Below, piece after piece: positions 1 through 8,419 of a stretch of 64,000 bases of DNA. The DNA comes from Pseudomonadota bacterium. GTDB taxonomy: Bacteria > Pseudomonadota > Alphaproteobacteria > Rhizobiales > Xanthobacteraceae. The notes beneath the pieces are model-generated. The model was not told the origin of the DNA. It did not search any database and saw only the letters and a program-made list of their open reading frames with translations. Every line of letters begins with the position of its first letter. The first letter of the stretch is position 1. The position numbers and the translations under genes were made by a program. Location: NCBI GenBank assembly GCA_023387735.1, contig JAEWHP010000044.1, positions 136,795-200,794 on the forward strand. The letters are read 5' to 3'.

Positions 1-1
1 A

Positions 2-301
2 GCAGCGACGGTCTCAAAAGCGCTGGACGGCAAGACCAAGGAACTGATTGCGCTCGGCATCGCGGTCGCCGTGCGGTGCGACGACTGCATCGCCTTTCAC
101 GCCAAGGCCGCCGTCGACCACGGTGCGACCCGGGACGAGGTCAGCGAAACCCTGGGAATGGCGATCTACATGGGTGCAGGCCCATCGGTCATGTACGCGA
201 GCCACGCGCTGGAGGCCTTCACCCAGTTCGAGGCCAGCAAGGCTACGCCTTCGGACAAGCAGCGCACGGTCCGCGATGACGATGAAATCCGTCTCGAGTG
301 A
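2..301 (+). CDS. AhpD-like / carboxymuconolactone decarboxylase family protein, 5' truncated
   Basis: Only the last 99 codons are present; the gene begins before the window. The peptide contains RCDDCIAFH, the CxxC...H signature of the AhpD/CMD fold, in which the two cysteines act in peroxidase-type redox chemistry, followed by a helix ending in GMAIYMGAGPSVMYASHAL, typical of small one-domain CMD proteins of about 110-120 residues. By family it would be a small cytoplasmic helical protein, possibly peroxide related; the substrate cannot be told from sequence. It runs convergent to the next gene with a 29-base gap. Family assignment is firm, function is not. Confidence 0.8.
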   Translation, partial: AATVSKALDGKTKELIALGIAVAVRCDDCIAFHAKAAVDHGATRDEVSETLGMAIYMGAGPSVMYASHALEAFTQFEASKATPSDKQRTVRDDDEIRLE

Positions 302-330
302 GATCATGGCGACTGCGGCCTGGCTCCCAG

Positions 331-2613
331 CTATTCCTCGCCCTTCCTGAGCCGGCGCCACACGGCGCCCAGCACGTTGGAATAATCGTCGGTCCATACC
401 CGCTGGTCGTCCTCGGCCTCCGTCATCGCCCATTGACCCGACGAGGCCAGCTTGCCGACGTCGGCCTCCTCCCTCGCCGAGGCGACGACCGAGGTGGAAA
501 AGATGTACTCGTTGTCGCGGCCGGAATCCTCGCTGTAGACCCAGCTCTTCATGTCGTTGGCGTCGGCGATGCCGACGACGACGCTGGACAGTTCCAGATG
601 CCGGTTGGAAACGTGCATGACGACCGCGCCCTGCGGTGCCAGCTTGCTCTTGTAGATCTCCATCGCCTCTTCGGTCGCCAGATGAATCGGGATCGCATCC
701 GACGAATAGGCGTCGACAATGATCAGATCATAGACGCCGTCGGGCTCGCGGGCGAAGGTCAGGCGCGCGTCGCCGATCACGGGTTCGAGGTTCGGTTGGC
801 AGGACTGGATGTAGGTGAAGTATTTCGGGTCGCGCGCGGTATCGACCATGGTCTGGTCGATCTCGAAGAACTTCCATTCCTCGCCGGGCTCCGCGGCGCA
901 GACCAGCGTGCCGGAGCCGAGACCGATCACGGCAACGCGCAGCGGTGCGCCCTTGCGCTCGCGGATCGCCGTGATCGCCTGACCGATGCCACCGTCCTTG
1001 TGGTAATAGGTGATCGGCTCGGGCTGGCCGGTGACGGGCGTGCCGTCATCGTTCCGGAATTTCTCAGCGCCGTGGATCGTGGTGCCGTGCATCAGCACGT
1101 GATACTGGCCGTTCGGCGTCACCACGATCTTGTGGACGCCGAAGAAGCTGCGCACGGTCTCCACCCGCCCGTCGTCCGAGGGGTAGGCGCGCAGCAACAC
1201 CAGAGCCACCACGACGGTAGCGAAGATCTTCCAGCGGTTGGCATTGAGGCCGAGCGCCACCAGCGCTGCGAGCACGCCGACCGCACTGATCACCCAGACC
1301 CGGTGTTCCTCGAACCAGTTGAACAGTTTTCCGGCCGACCAGGCCGGCATGATAAGCGCCACCGCCAGCACGGCGAGAAACGGCCAGTACCAGCGGCTCC
1401 AGCGTGGCAGGCGTTCATCGCCGGGCGGCCGGCACAGCGCCGCGAGCGCCAGCAGGATCGGATATTCCGCGACCCATGAAAACGTGAACGGCGCGATCAG
1501 GCCGGCGAACAGCCCGCCGACCATGCCGCCGAACGACAGCGCGACATAGAAGCCGGTGAGATATTTCGCTGCCGGCCGGGTACGCGCCAGTTCACCATGG
1601 CAAGCCATGGCGATGATGAAGAAGTACAACAGATGTCCGCCAAGCGTCAGCAGCAGGTTGTGCTCGCCGCCGAATGCCAGCAGCACCACCGTGCCCGCGA
1701 TCGCCAGCGGCTGCGCCAGCAGCATCCATTTGTGCGACAGCAACGGCCGCGACTGGAACACCAGTACCCAGGTCAACAGATAGAGCGACAGCGGCAGCAC
1801 CCACAGCAGCGGCGCGGCGGCGACGTCGGTGGAAATATGCGCGGTCACCGCGATCAGCAATCCGGAGGGAACCGCTGCCAGGAAAATCCAGCGGGCGCGC
1901 AGGATCCATGACGGCGCCGGCGCTTCGGGATCGTCGGCCGGCATGTTCAGTTCGGCCGCCTTGGCCGGCGCGCGCAGCAGCAGGACACCGCAGGTTGCGA
2001 TCAGCACGATCAGCAGGCCGTAGCCGCTGGTCCAGATCAGGTTTTGCGTACGCAGCGTGAAGACCGGCTCCAGCAGCACCGGATAGGACAACAGCGCCAG
2101 GAAGCTGCCGATATTCGACGACGCATAGAGGAAGTAAGGGTCGGGACCGTTGGGATGGCCGGTGCGGACGAACCAGGCCTGCAGCAGCGGATTGTTGGCG
2201 GCGAGCGCGAAGAACGGCAGACCGATCGATACCGCAAACAGTCCCAGCAGCCAGAACGCATAGCCCGAATTCGGCGGATCGCCCCACCCGCTCGAGATCG
2301 ACAGCGGCAGTGTCAGAATCGCGACCGCGAGCAGCACCAGATGGATCGCCACCGGGAGCGTGCGGTTGCGCAACTGCATCAGAAAATGCGCATAGGCATA
2401 ACCGCCGAGCAGCAGCGACTGGAAGAACACCATCGCCACCGACCAGACCGCCGGCGAGCCACCGAGCCGCGGCAGCACCATCTTGGTAAACAGCGGCTGC
2501 ACCGAAAACAGCAGCAGCGCGCTGACGAAGATCGCCGCTGTATAGACGACCAGGACCAGCCGGTTTCGGCCTTCGGAAGGCTCCGTCGAGACGGACGATT
2601 CGGAAGCAGTCAT
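331..2613 (-). CDS. Fused membrane protein with spermidine synthase-like C-terminal domain
   Basis: A 760-residue protein. The first roughly 480 residues are a multi-pass membrane region (many hydrophobic stretches, starting around FVSALLLFSVQPLFTK), and the last 250 residues are a methyltransferase-fold domain of spermidine-synthase type with the nucleotide-binding glycine loop VAVIGLGSGTLVC, the acidic residue in FFEIDQ, and the stretch DLIIVDAYSSDAIPIHL. This architecture is known from proteins annotated as fused MFS/spermidine synthase; true polyamine synthase activity is not established for most of them. I prefer the ATG at 2613, preceded by GGAG with a 5-base gap, over the TTG one codon upstream. 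It is divergent from the FAD oxidoreductase gene. Confidence 0.85.
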   Translation of the reverse strand: MTASESSVSTEPSEGRNRLVLVVYTAAIFVSALLLFSVQPLFTKMVLPRLGGSPAVWSVAMVFFQSLLLGGYAYAHFLMQLRNRTLPVAIHLVLLAVAILTLPLSISSGWGDPPNSGYAFWLLGLFAVSIGLPFFALAANNPLLQAWFVRTGHPNGPDPYFLYASSNIGSFLALLSYPVLLEPVFTLRTQNLIWTSGYGLLIVLIATCGVLLLRAPAKAAELNMPADDPEAPAPSWILRARWIFLAAVPSGLLIAVTAHISTDVAAAPLLWVLPLSLYLLTWVLVFQSRPLLSHKWMLLAQPLAIAGTVVLLAFGGEHNLLLTLGGHLLYFFIIAMACHGELARTRPAAKYLTGFYVALSFGGMVGGLFAGLIAPFTFSWVAEYPILLALAALCRPPGDERLPRWSRWYWPFLAVLAVALIMPAWSAGKLFNWFEEHRVWVISAVGVLAALVALGLNANRWKIFATVVVALVLLRAYPSDDGRVETVRSFFGVHKIVVTPNGQYHVLMHGTTIHGAEKFRNDDGTPVTGQPEPITYYHKDGGIGQAITAIRERKGAPLRVAVIGLGSGTLVCAAEPGEEWKFFEIDQTMVDTARDPKYFTYIQSCQPNLEPVIGDARLTFAREPDGVYDLIIVDAYSSDAIPIHLATEEAMEIYKSKLAPQGAVVMHVSNRHLELSSVVVGIADANDMKSWVYSEDSGRDNEYIFSTSVVASAREEADVGKLASSGQWAMTEAEDDQRVWTDDYSNVLGAVWRRLRKGEE

Positions 2614-2723
2614 CAAAACTCCGGCAGAAAACCGGCAGGCGCCGGAGGCAGGATCCGGCAGGGGCTGCCGGAGGACCGCAATGGAGCATAGGGCGACACG
2701 GCGAGCAATGCGGGTTAAGACGT

Positions 2724-2804
2724 GTCATTCCGGGGGCGATGCGCAGCATCGAACCCGGAAGTTCGAGATTCCGGGTCTGGTCCTTCGGACCATCCCGGAA
2801 TGAC
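2724..2804. repeat. Palindromic repeat family A, copy 1
   Basis: About 80 bases beginning GTCATTCCGGGG and ending CCCGGAATGAC, with three internal hairpins (GATGC..GCATC, a CCGGAA..TTCCGG centre and GGTCC..GGACC). Five further copies lie at 14330, 14729, 24718, 32869 and 45514. All are intergenic. This copy sits just before the FAD oxidoreductase start, so any N-terminal extension of that protein through this stretch is artefactual. Confidence 0.95.
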
Positions 2805-2844
2805 GAATTCAAACCATTCAAACCTTTTTGAAACTGAAGCTGGC

Positions 2845-4446
2845 ATGAACGAGACGGACGTTGTCATCATTGGGGCGGGACATAACGGCCTCACCTGCGC
2901 GGCCTATCTCGCGGCGGCTGGCCTGCGCGTAAAAGTTGTCGAACGCCGCAAGGTGGTCGGCGGCGCAGCCGTGACCGAGGAATTCCATCCGGGTTATCGC
3001 AATTCGGTGGCGGCCTACACCGTCAGTCTCCTCAACCCGCAGATCATTGCCGATCTGAATCTGGCCGAACACGGCCTGCGCATCGTCGAGCGGCGCGCGC
3101 AGAACTTCCTGCCCGCGCCCGACGGCAAATATCTCCTCACCGGTGAGGGCCGCACCCAGCAATCGGTGGCAAGGCTCAGCCAGCGCGATGCGGTCGCGAT
3201 CGATGGGTTCTCGCGCGAGCTCGAGGGCATCGCCGACGTGCTGCGCCAGTTCGTGCTGCGCGCGCCGCCGAACCTCGTCGAGGGATTTGGCGTCGGTGCC
3301 ATTCGCGAGGCTCTCAACGCAATGGGCACGGCCGGCATCCTGCGCAAGCTCACGCTCGAACAGCAGCGCAACCTGCTCGACCTGTTCACCTGCTCCGCCG
3401 GCGAGATGCTCGACGAACGCTTTGAAAACGACCTGGTGAAGGCGCTGTTTGGCTTTGACGCCATCGTCGGCAACTACGCCAGCCCCTACGCGGCCGGTTC
3501 GGCCTACGTCATGCTGCACCACGCCTTCGGCGAGGTGAACGGCAAGAAGGGCGTGTGGGGCCACGCCATCGGCGGCATGGGCGCGATCACGCAGGCGATG
3601 GCGCGTGCGGCGCGCGGGCGCGGCGTCGAAATCGAAACCGAAGCCGGCGTGCGCGAGGTGATCGTCGAAGGCGGCCGCGCTGCGGGCGTGATCCTCGACA
3701 ATGGCGCAACCATCCGGGCGAAATACGTCGTCTCCGGCGTCAATCCGAAATTGCTGTATACGCGGCTGGTGCCGCCGGGGGCGCTGCCGCGCGAATTTCT
3801 CGAACGCATGGCGCGCTGGCGCAACGGTTCAGGCACCTTCCGGATGAACGTCGCACTCACCGCCCTGCCCGCGTTCACCGCGCTGCCCGAGACCGGCGAT
3901 CATCTCACCGCCGGAATCATCCTGGCGCCCAGCCTCGGCTACATGGACCGTGCCTGGCTCGACGCCCGCGCCCATGGCTGGAGCCGCGAGCCCGTCGTCG
4001 AACTCCTGATTCCCTCGACGCTGGATCCTTCGCTTGCGCCTGACGGCCAGCACGTCGCGAGCCTGTTCTGCCAGCATGTCGCGCCGGAACTGCCGGACGG
4101 AAAGTCCTGGGACGATCATCGCGACGAGGTCGGCGACCTCATGATCGCAACGGTGGACAAATACGCGCCGGGGTTTGCGGCAAGCGTGATCGGACGCCAG
4201 GTACTGTCTCCGCTCGATCTGGAGCGGCAGTTCGGCCTGCTTGGCGGCGACATCTTTCATGGCGCGCTGACGCTCAACCAGCTGTTCTCGGCACGGCCGA
4301 TGCTCGGCCACGCCGATTATCGCGGGCCGCTGAAGGGGCTCTACCATTGCGGCTCAGGCGCCCATCCCGGTGGCGGCGTCACCGGCGCGCCCGGCCACAA
4401 CGCCGCGCGGGCGATCCTGGGCGATCACCGCGCACTGTTCAAATAG
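2845..4446 (+). CDS. FAD-dependent oxidoreductase, phytoene desaturase (CrtI)/PYROXD2-like
   Basis: A 533-residue flavoprotein. The N-terminus carries the dinucleotide-binding motif VVIIGAGHNGLTCAAYLA directly after the start, followed by the acidic/basic strand end VKVVERRKVVGGAA and EEFHPGYRNS, typical of the CrtI-like amine-oxidase fold. The C-terminus has GLYHCGSGAHPGGGVTGAPG, the second FAD contact of this family. It matches the desaturase-like group annotated as NAD(P)/FAD-dependent oxidoreductase (PYROXD2-like) rather than a carotenoid-cluster CrtI, as no carotenoid genes are nearby. The ATG at 2845 puts the FAD motif at residue 5; longer versions would start inside repeat A copy 1. 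Substrate unknown. Confidence 0.85.
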   Translation: MNETDVVIIGAGHNGLTCAAYLAAAGLRVKVVERRKVVGGAAVTEEFHPGYRNSVAAYTVSLLNPQIIADLNLAEHGLRIVERRAQNFLPAPDGKYLLTGEGRTQQSVARLSQRDAVAIDGFSRELEGIADVLRQFVLRAPPNLVEGFGVGAIREALNAMGTAGILRKLTLEQQRNLLDLFTCSAGEMLDERFENDLVKALFGFDAIVGNYASPYAAGSAYVMLHHAFGEVNGKKGVWGHAIGGMGAITQAMARAARGRGVEIETEAGVREVIVEGGRAAGVILDNGATIRAKYVVSGVNPKLLYTRLVPPGALPREFLERMARWRNGSGTFRMNVALTALPAFTALPETGDHLTAGIILAPSLGYMDRAWLDARAHGWSREPVVELLIPSTLDPSLAPDGQHVASLFCQHVAPELPDGKSWDDHRDEVGDLMIATVDKYAPGFAASVIGRQVLSPLDLERQFGLLGGDIFHGALTLNQLFSARPMLGHADYRGPLKGLYHCGSGAHPGGGVTGAPGHNAARAILGDHRALFK

Positions 4447-4650
4447 GCTGGCGCGGTCGGCGCTGCGGATCGCGGGCCATGCGGTGGATTTGCCGGGCAA
4501 AACAGGTGGATAACCGCGGGGAAAGTCTGTGGACCGGCTGTCGAAATCCCGCGTACGGGCGGTGGAAATCGCCGGTATGACTTCGTGGATGGCGGACCAA
4601 CAACGCTCCGGATCGGCTGTGGACAGCCGGTGGACCAAGTCGATCGGTCC

Positions 4651-4687
4651 AAAAGAAAGGGGCCAGGCGTTCGACACGCCCGGCCCC
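4651..4687 (-). terminator. Rho-independent terminator after the Flp pilin gene
   Basis: On the minus strand a stem of about 11 pairs (GGGGCCGGGCG with CGCCTGGCCCC, one G-T pair, loop of about 7) is followed by TTTCTTTT. It lies 26 bases beyond the pilin stop codon, the position expected for a single-gene transcript. Confidence 0.85.
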
Positions 4688-4712
4688 GACCTGGCCCCGA
4701 TAGGGACGCGGT

Positions 4713-4877
4713 TTACTTCAGCGAGCTGGAGATGTTGTTGAACGTCGTGCTCAGCTGGCTGCCAACGCCATTCACGGCGGTGATGATTGCGATCGCGATA
4801 CCGGCGGCAATCAGGCCGTACTCGATCGCGGTGGCACCGGATTCGTCCTTGAAAAACTTCGAAATGAGCGACTTCAT
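4713..4877 (-). CDS. Flp/Fap-type IVb pilin subunit, 54 residues
   Basis: Translation from the ATG at 4877 gives a 54-residue protein starting MKSLISKFFKDESGATAIEY. The sequence DESGATAIEYGLIAAGIAIA is the diagnostic processing and hydrophobic segment of Flp pilins: prepilin peptidase cuts after Gly, leaving the Glu at mature position 5 or so and the hydrophobic helix for assembly of the Tad pilus. The remaining tail is short and polar (SQLSTTFNNISSSLK). The gene stands alone with its own terminator; no tad/cpa assembly genes are in the window, so assembly would depend on a distant tad locus. It is too short for standard length cut-offs and easily missed. Confidence 0.93.
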   Translation of the reverse strand: MKSLISKFFKDESGATAIEYGLIAAGIAIAIITAVNGVGSQLSTTFNNISSSLK

Positions 4878-5074
4878 GGCTGGTTCGACCTTGGTTGGTA
4901 TGCTCAGAACGGGGCCTGCCCCCAGTTCCTGTGCGGAACCTACGGGCTCGAACCTAAGGTGGCTCTAACGGACGAGGTGTAAGTTTTCGCGAAATCGCGC
5001 CGCGAATTTCGCTTAAATTTGAATCAATCGACCAAAATCGGACCTACCGACCCTCAGTTTCATACGGCTTTTCA

Positions 5075-5965
5075 ATGACTTCCATAGTTCCCACGCACCG
5101 TGCCAGCTTTGCCATCGGAGACGAGCAGGCCGCCCGGCGCGTTGTCGATTTGCTAACCGAAGTTTTCTTTGAGGGGCAGGCTGCGATCGCAGCGTTCGAG
5201 CGGCCGGACGGCCGCTGGGACGTCACGGTGCATTTTGCCGATCCACCGGACCGGGCCCTGGTGCGCGAGCTCGTGACCAGCGCGGCCGGCGCAGAAATCG
5301 CCAGGACGATCGATTTCGATACGATCGAGGCCAAAGACTGGGTCAAGGCCAGCCTGGAAGACCTCGTCCCGGTACCGGCCGGACGCTTCGTGGTTCACGG
5401 CCAGCATGACCGCGAACGCGTCGCGCCGAACAAGGTCGGCATCGAAATCGAGGCGGCGCTGGCGTTCGGCACCGGCCACCACGGCACCACGCGCGGCTGC
5501 CTGCTGCTGCTCGATCACGTCCTGAAAGCCTGGCGCCCCCGCCGCGTGCTCGATCTCGGCACCGGTACCGGCGTGCTGGCGATTGCCGCCGCAAGGGCGC
5601 TGCATGAGAAAGTGCTGGCGAGCGATATCGATCCGCCCTCGGTGCAGGTCGCGCGCGAAAACGCCAGGCTGAACGTTTCGGGACATCTGGTGCGGCCGAT
5701 CCGCGCCACCGGCTTCTCCGCATCGCAATTCGCGTCGGCAGCCCCGTTCGATCTGGTTCTGGCGAACATTCTCGCCAATCCGCTGCGACAACTGGCGGCG
5801 CCGATGGCGCGGCATCTCGCACCTTCGGCGCTGGTCATCCTGTCAGGACTGTTGACGCCTCAGGCGCGGGGAGTGATCGCGGCCTACCGCGCGCGCGGCC
5901 TGATACCTGTGCGGCATCTGCGCATCGAAGGCTGGAGCAGCCTGTTACTGCGCAAGGTGGACTGA
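5075..5965 (+). CDS. prmA: Ribosomal protein L11 methyltransferase
   Basis: A 296-residue SAM-dependent methyltransferase that in characterised bacteria trimethylates lysines and the N-terminus of ribosomal protein L11. FGTGHHGTT at 131-139 and DLGTGTGVLAIAAA at 160-173 are the hallmark SAM-binding loops of PrmA, with ASDIDPPSVQVARENA giving the ribose-binding acid and LANILANPL the catalytic-loop motif. The first 115 residues form the substrate-recruiting domain, longer and less conserved as usual in alphaproteobacteria. It is followed by a convergent small gene only 5 bases away. Confidence 0.93.
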   Translation: MTSIVPTHRASFAIGDEQAARRVVDLLTEVFFEGQAAIAAFERPDGRWDVTVHFADPPDRALVRELVTSAAGAEIARTIDFDTIEAKDWVKASLEDLVPVPAGRFVVHGQHDRERVAPNKVGIEIEAALAFGTGHHGTTRGCLLLLDHVLKAWRPRRVLDLGTGTGVLAIAAARALHEKVLASDIDPPSVQVARENARLNVSGHLVRPIRATGFSASQFASAAPFDLVLANILANPLRQLAAPMARHLAPSALVILSGLLTPQARGVIAAYRARGLIPVRHLRIEGWSSLLLRKVD

Positions 5966-5970
5966 AAACA

Positions 5971-6153
5971 TTATTTGGTCGGCCGTGGCGGATTGCGCGC
6001 AATCACGCCCTTCTTCAATGACCGCCGGACGCGCGCTTCCGCGAAACGATCGAGCATTTTGACGACAACGCCGCGCTGTTTCTTGTTGGCGACCGGGGGG
6101 ATCGGACCGGGATTTTCCGGAGGCGAAATTTTCTCAAACGTGAAAACAGGCAT
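5971..6153 (-). CDS. Small basic hypothetical protein, 60 residues
   Basis: Starts MPVFTFEKISPPENPGPIPP and ends RNPPRPTK; proline- and lysine/arginine-rich, no membrane segment or cysteine. A good ribosome binding site (GAGGGG, about 7 bases before the ATG at 6153) and tight convergent packing against prmA support it as a real gene. I do not recognise the family. Function unknown. Confidence 0.6.
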   Translation of the reverse strand: MPVFTFEKISPPENPGPIPPVANKKQRGVVVKMLDRFAEARVRRSLKKGVIARNPPRPTK

Positions 6154-6331
6154 CGTGCATCCCCTCTTCGTTGAGTTGAAACACTCCTGGAGTCCTCCAG
6201 CATCGGTAAGCGAACGGCCTGCATGCCAAACCGTTCCATCCAGTCTTCTTGGACTGACTTATTGAAGCACGGATTATGCCAAATTGTGGCAGATTGCGAA
6301 GCCATGCATCCAACCCTAAAGTGATCGCGCG

Positions 6332-8167
6332 ATGTTCGAAGCTCATTTCCAGACATTCGAAGAACCCGAAGGCGGTGTGGCGCTGACCGCCCGGCTGGGC
6401 GCGTTCCGCGAGGAACTGGCGCGCCGCAAGCTGACGGGCTTCGTCATCCCCCGCGCCGATCAGCAGCAGAACGAATATGTCCCGCCGTCCGAAGAGCGGC
6501 TGGCCTGGCTGACCGGTTTCACCGGCTCGGCCGGATTGGCGATCGTGCTGGTCCACGAGGCCGCCGTGTTCGTCGATGGGCGCTACACGCTGCAGGCGGC
6601 CAAGCAGGTCGACCGCAAGGCCTGGCAGATCGAGCCGCTGGTCGATCCGCCGCCGGAACATTGGCTGGCGCGCCACCTCATCGCCGGCGACCGCCTAGGT
6701 TTTGACCCGTGGCTGCACACTTCTGCGGCAGCCGAGCGGCTGGCCGCCGCCTGCGCCAAGGCCGGCGCGGAATTGATCGCGGTCGAAAGCAACCCGCTGG
6801 ATTCGGTTTGGACGGAGCGCCCGGCCCCGCCACTCGGCCCTGTCGCCATTCACGGCGAACAGTTTTCCGGCGAAATCGAAGCCGAGAAGCTCAAGCGGAT
6901 CCGGCTGGAGATCAGCAAGCTCGGCGTCGAGGCGCTGGTGCTGTCGGACAGCCACGCCGTGGCCTGGACCTTCAACATCCGCGGCGCCGACGTCTCGCAC
7001 ACGCCGCTGCCGCTTTCCTACGCACTGGTGCCGAAGGACGGCCGCCCCACGATATTCATCGATCATCGCAAGCTGTCGAACCTGACCCGCGACCATCTCG
7101 AACGGTCGGCCGATGTCCGGGAGCCCGACGCGCTGACGCCGGCGTTGACGGAACTCGCGCGCAGCGGCGCGGCCATCGCCCTCGACACCGCGACCGCAGC
7201 CGATGCGCTGAGCCGGCTGATCACCGCTGCCGGCGGCAAGCCGGTGCGCGGCAACGATCCGGTGAGCCTGCTCAAGGCAGTGAAGAACCTCACCGAGATC
7301 GACGGCACGCGGACGGCGCACCAGCGCGACGCCGTGGCGCTGGCGCGCTTCCTCGCCTGGATCGATCGCGAAGCGCCCTCCGGTGGGTTGACGGAGATCG
7401 ACACCGTCGAGGCGCTGGAGACCTTCCGGCGGCAGACCGGCGCGCTGAAGGACGTCTCGTTCCCGACCATCGCCGGCACCGGCCCCAACGGCGCCATCGT
7501 GCACTACCGCGTCACCCGCAAGAGCAACCGGCGCATCGCACCCGGCGACCTCCTGCTGATCGATTCCGGTGCGCAGTATGAGGACGGCACCACCGACGTC
7601 ACCCGCACCATCGCGATCGGCCAACCGACCGATGAAATGCGCGACCGTTTCACCCGCGTGCTGCGCGGGCATATCGCAATTGCCCGCGCCGTATTTCCCG
7701 ACGGCACCACGGGCGCGCAGCTCGACAGTTTCGCGCGGCAATATCTCTGGCAGGCCGGCCTCGATTTCGAGCACGGCACCGGGCACGGCGTCGGCAGCTA
7801 CCTCTCGGTGCATGAAGGCCCGGCGCGGATTTCCAGGCTCGGCACCACGCCGCTGAAGCGCGGCATGATCCTGTCCAACGAGCCCGGTTATTACAAGACC
7901 GACGCCTACGGCATCCGGATCGAGAACCTCGAACTCGTCATCGGGGCCGATATCGCCGGCGCGGAGAAGCCGGTGAATGCGTTCGAGACGCTGACGCTGG
8001 CGCCGATCGACCGCCGCCTGATCGATGTGGCCATGCTCAGCGCCACCGAACTGAAGTGGCTGAACGACTACCACACCCGCGTCAATCGCGAGGTGCGCCC
8101 GCACCTCGACGACAATGCCACGAAGCTGTGGCTCGACGACGCGACGGCGGCGCTGCTGCCGCTTTGA
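6332..8167 (+). CDS. M24 family Xaa-Pro aminopeptidase (aminopeptidase P, three-domain type)
   Basis: A 611-residue cytoplasmic metallopeptidase. Two creatinase-like N-terminal domains (about 1-320) precede the pita-bread catalytic domain. Metal ligands expected for the family are visible: the Asp in LLLIDSGAQYEDGTTDVTRT (two aspartates), the His in FEHGTGHGVGSYLSVHEGP, the Glu in LSNEPGYY and the Glu in GIRIENLELV. The 600-residue length matches the large bacterial/eukaryotic XPNPEP1-like group rather than the 440-residue E. coli PepP. It removes N-terminal residues preceding proline. Single gene between a small convergent gene and a repeat. Confidence 0.9.
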   Translation: MFEAHFQTFEEPEGGVALTARLGAFREELARRKLTGFVIPRADQQQNEYVPPSEERLAWLTGFTGSAGLAIVLVHEAAVFVDGRYTLQAAKQVDRKAWQIEPLVDPPPEHWLARHLIAGDRLGFDPWLHTSAAAERLAAACAKAGAELIAVESNPLDSVWTERPAPPLGPVAIHGEQFSGEIEAEKLKRIRLEISKLGVEALVLSDSHAVAWTFNIRGADVSHTPLPLSYALVPKDGRPTIFIDHRKLSNLTRDHLERSADVREPDALTPALTELARSGAAIALDTATAADALSRLITAAGGKPVRGNDPVSLLKAVKNLTEIDGTRTAHQRDAVALARFLAWIDREAPSGGLTEIDTVEALETFRRQTGALKDVSFPTIAGTGPNGAIVHYRVTRKSNRRIAPGDLLLIDSGAQYEDGTTDVTRTIAIGQPTDEMRDRFTRVLRGHIAIARAVFPDGTTGAQLDSFARQYLWQAGLDFEHGTGHGVGSYLSVHEGPARISRLGTTPLKRGMILSNEPGYYKTDAYGIRIENLELVIGADIAGAEKPVNAFETLTLAPIDRRLIDVAMLSATELKWLNDYHTRVNREVRPHLDDNATKLWLDDATAALLPL

Positions 8168-8190
8168 CTATCGTCGCCTAAAGCGCCGTC

Positions 8191-8289
8191 GTCGTCCTCC
8201 GCGAAAGCGGGGGACCCAGTATCCCAGAGACGCCAGCGATTGAATCGAGAGGGCCCGGCGTACTGGGTCCCCGCTTTCGCGGGGACGAC
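8191..8289. repeat. Palindromic repeat family C, copy 1
   Basis: Starts GTCGTCCTCCGCGAAAGCGG and ends with the complementary CCGCTTTCGCGGGGACGAC; arms CCGCGAAAGCGG..CCGCTTTCGCGG with GACCCAGTA..TACTGGGTC inside make a ~99-base imperfect hairpin. Related copies at 27554, 30114 and 31322 share the central CTGACGTCTCTGGAATACTGG-like stretch in one or other orientation. Lies between the M24 peptidase and the exporter gene. Confidence 0.9.
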
Positions 8290-8419
8290 AACGGAGTTTG
8301 TCGCGCTGGATGAAACATTAATGGCACCTGCCCAATTCGGCATGGCCGCATGCCGAAACATGCGTATTCGCGCTGATCCATCACGCTACAGTCGATTTCA
8401 ACAACAGGATTGAATCGGA

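Noticed and set aside
298..1479. Long plus-strand open frame opposite the spermidine synthase-like gene
   Set aside because: It is a high-GC shadow frame, His/Arg/Asp-rich with no domain, while the minus-strand frame has clear motifs. The same reasoning removes the other long antisense frames (for example opposite ligA, recN, ftsZ, murE and the ABC exporter).
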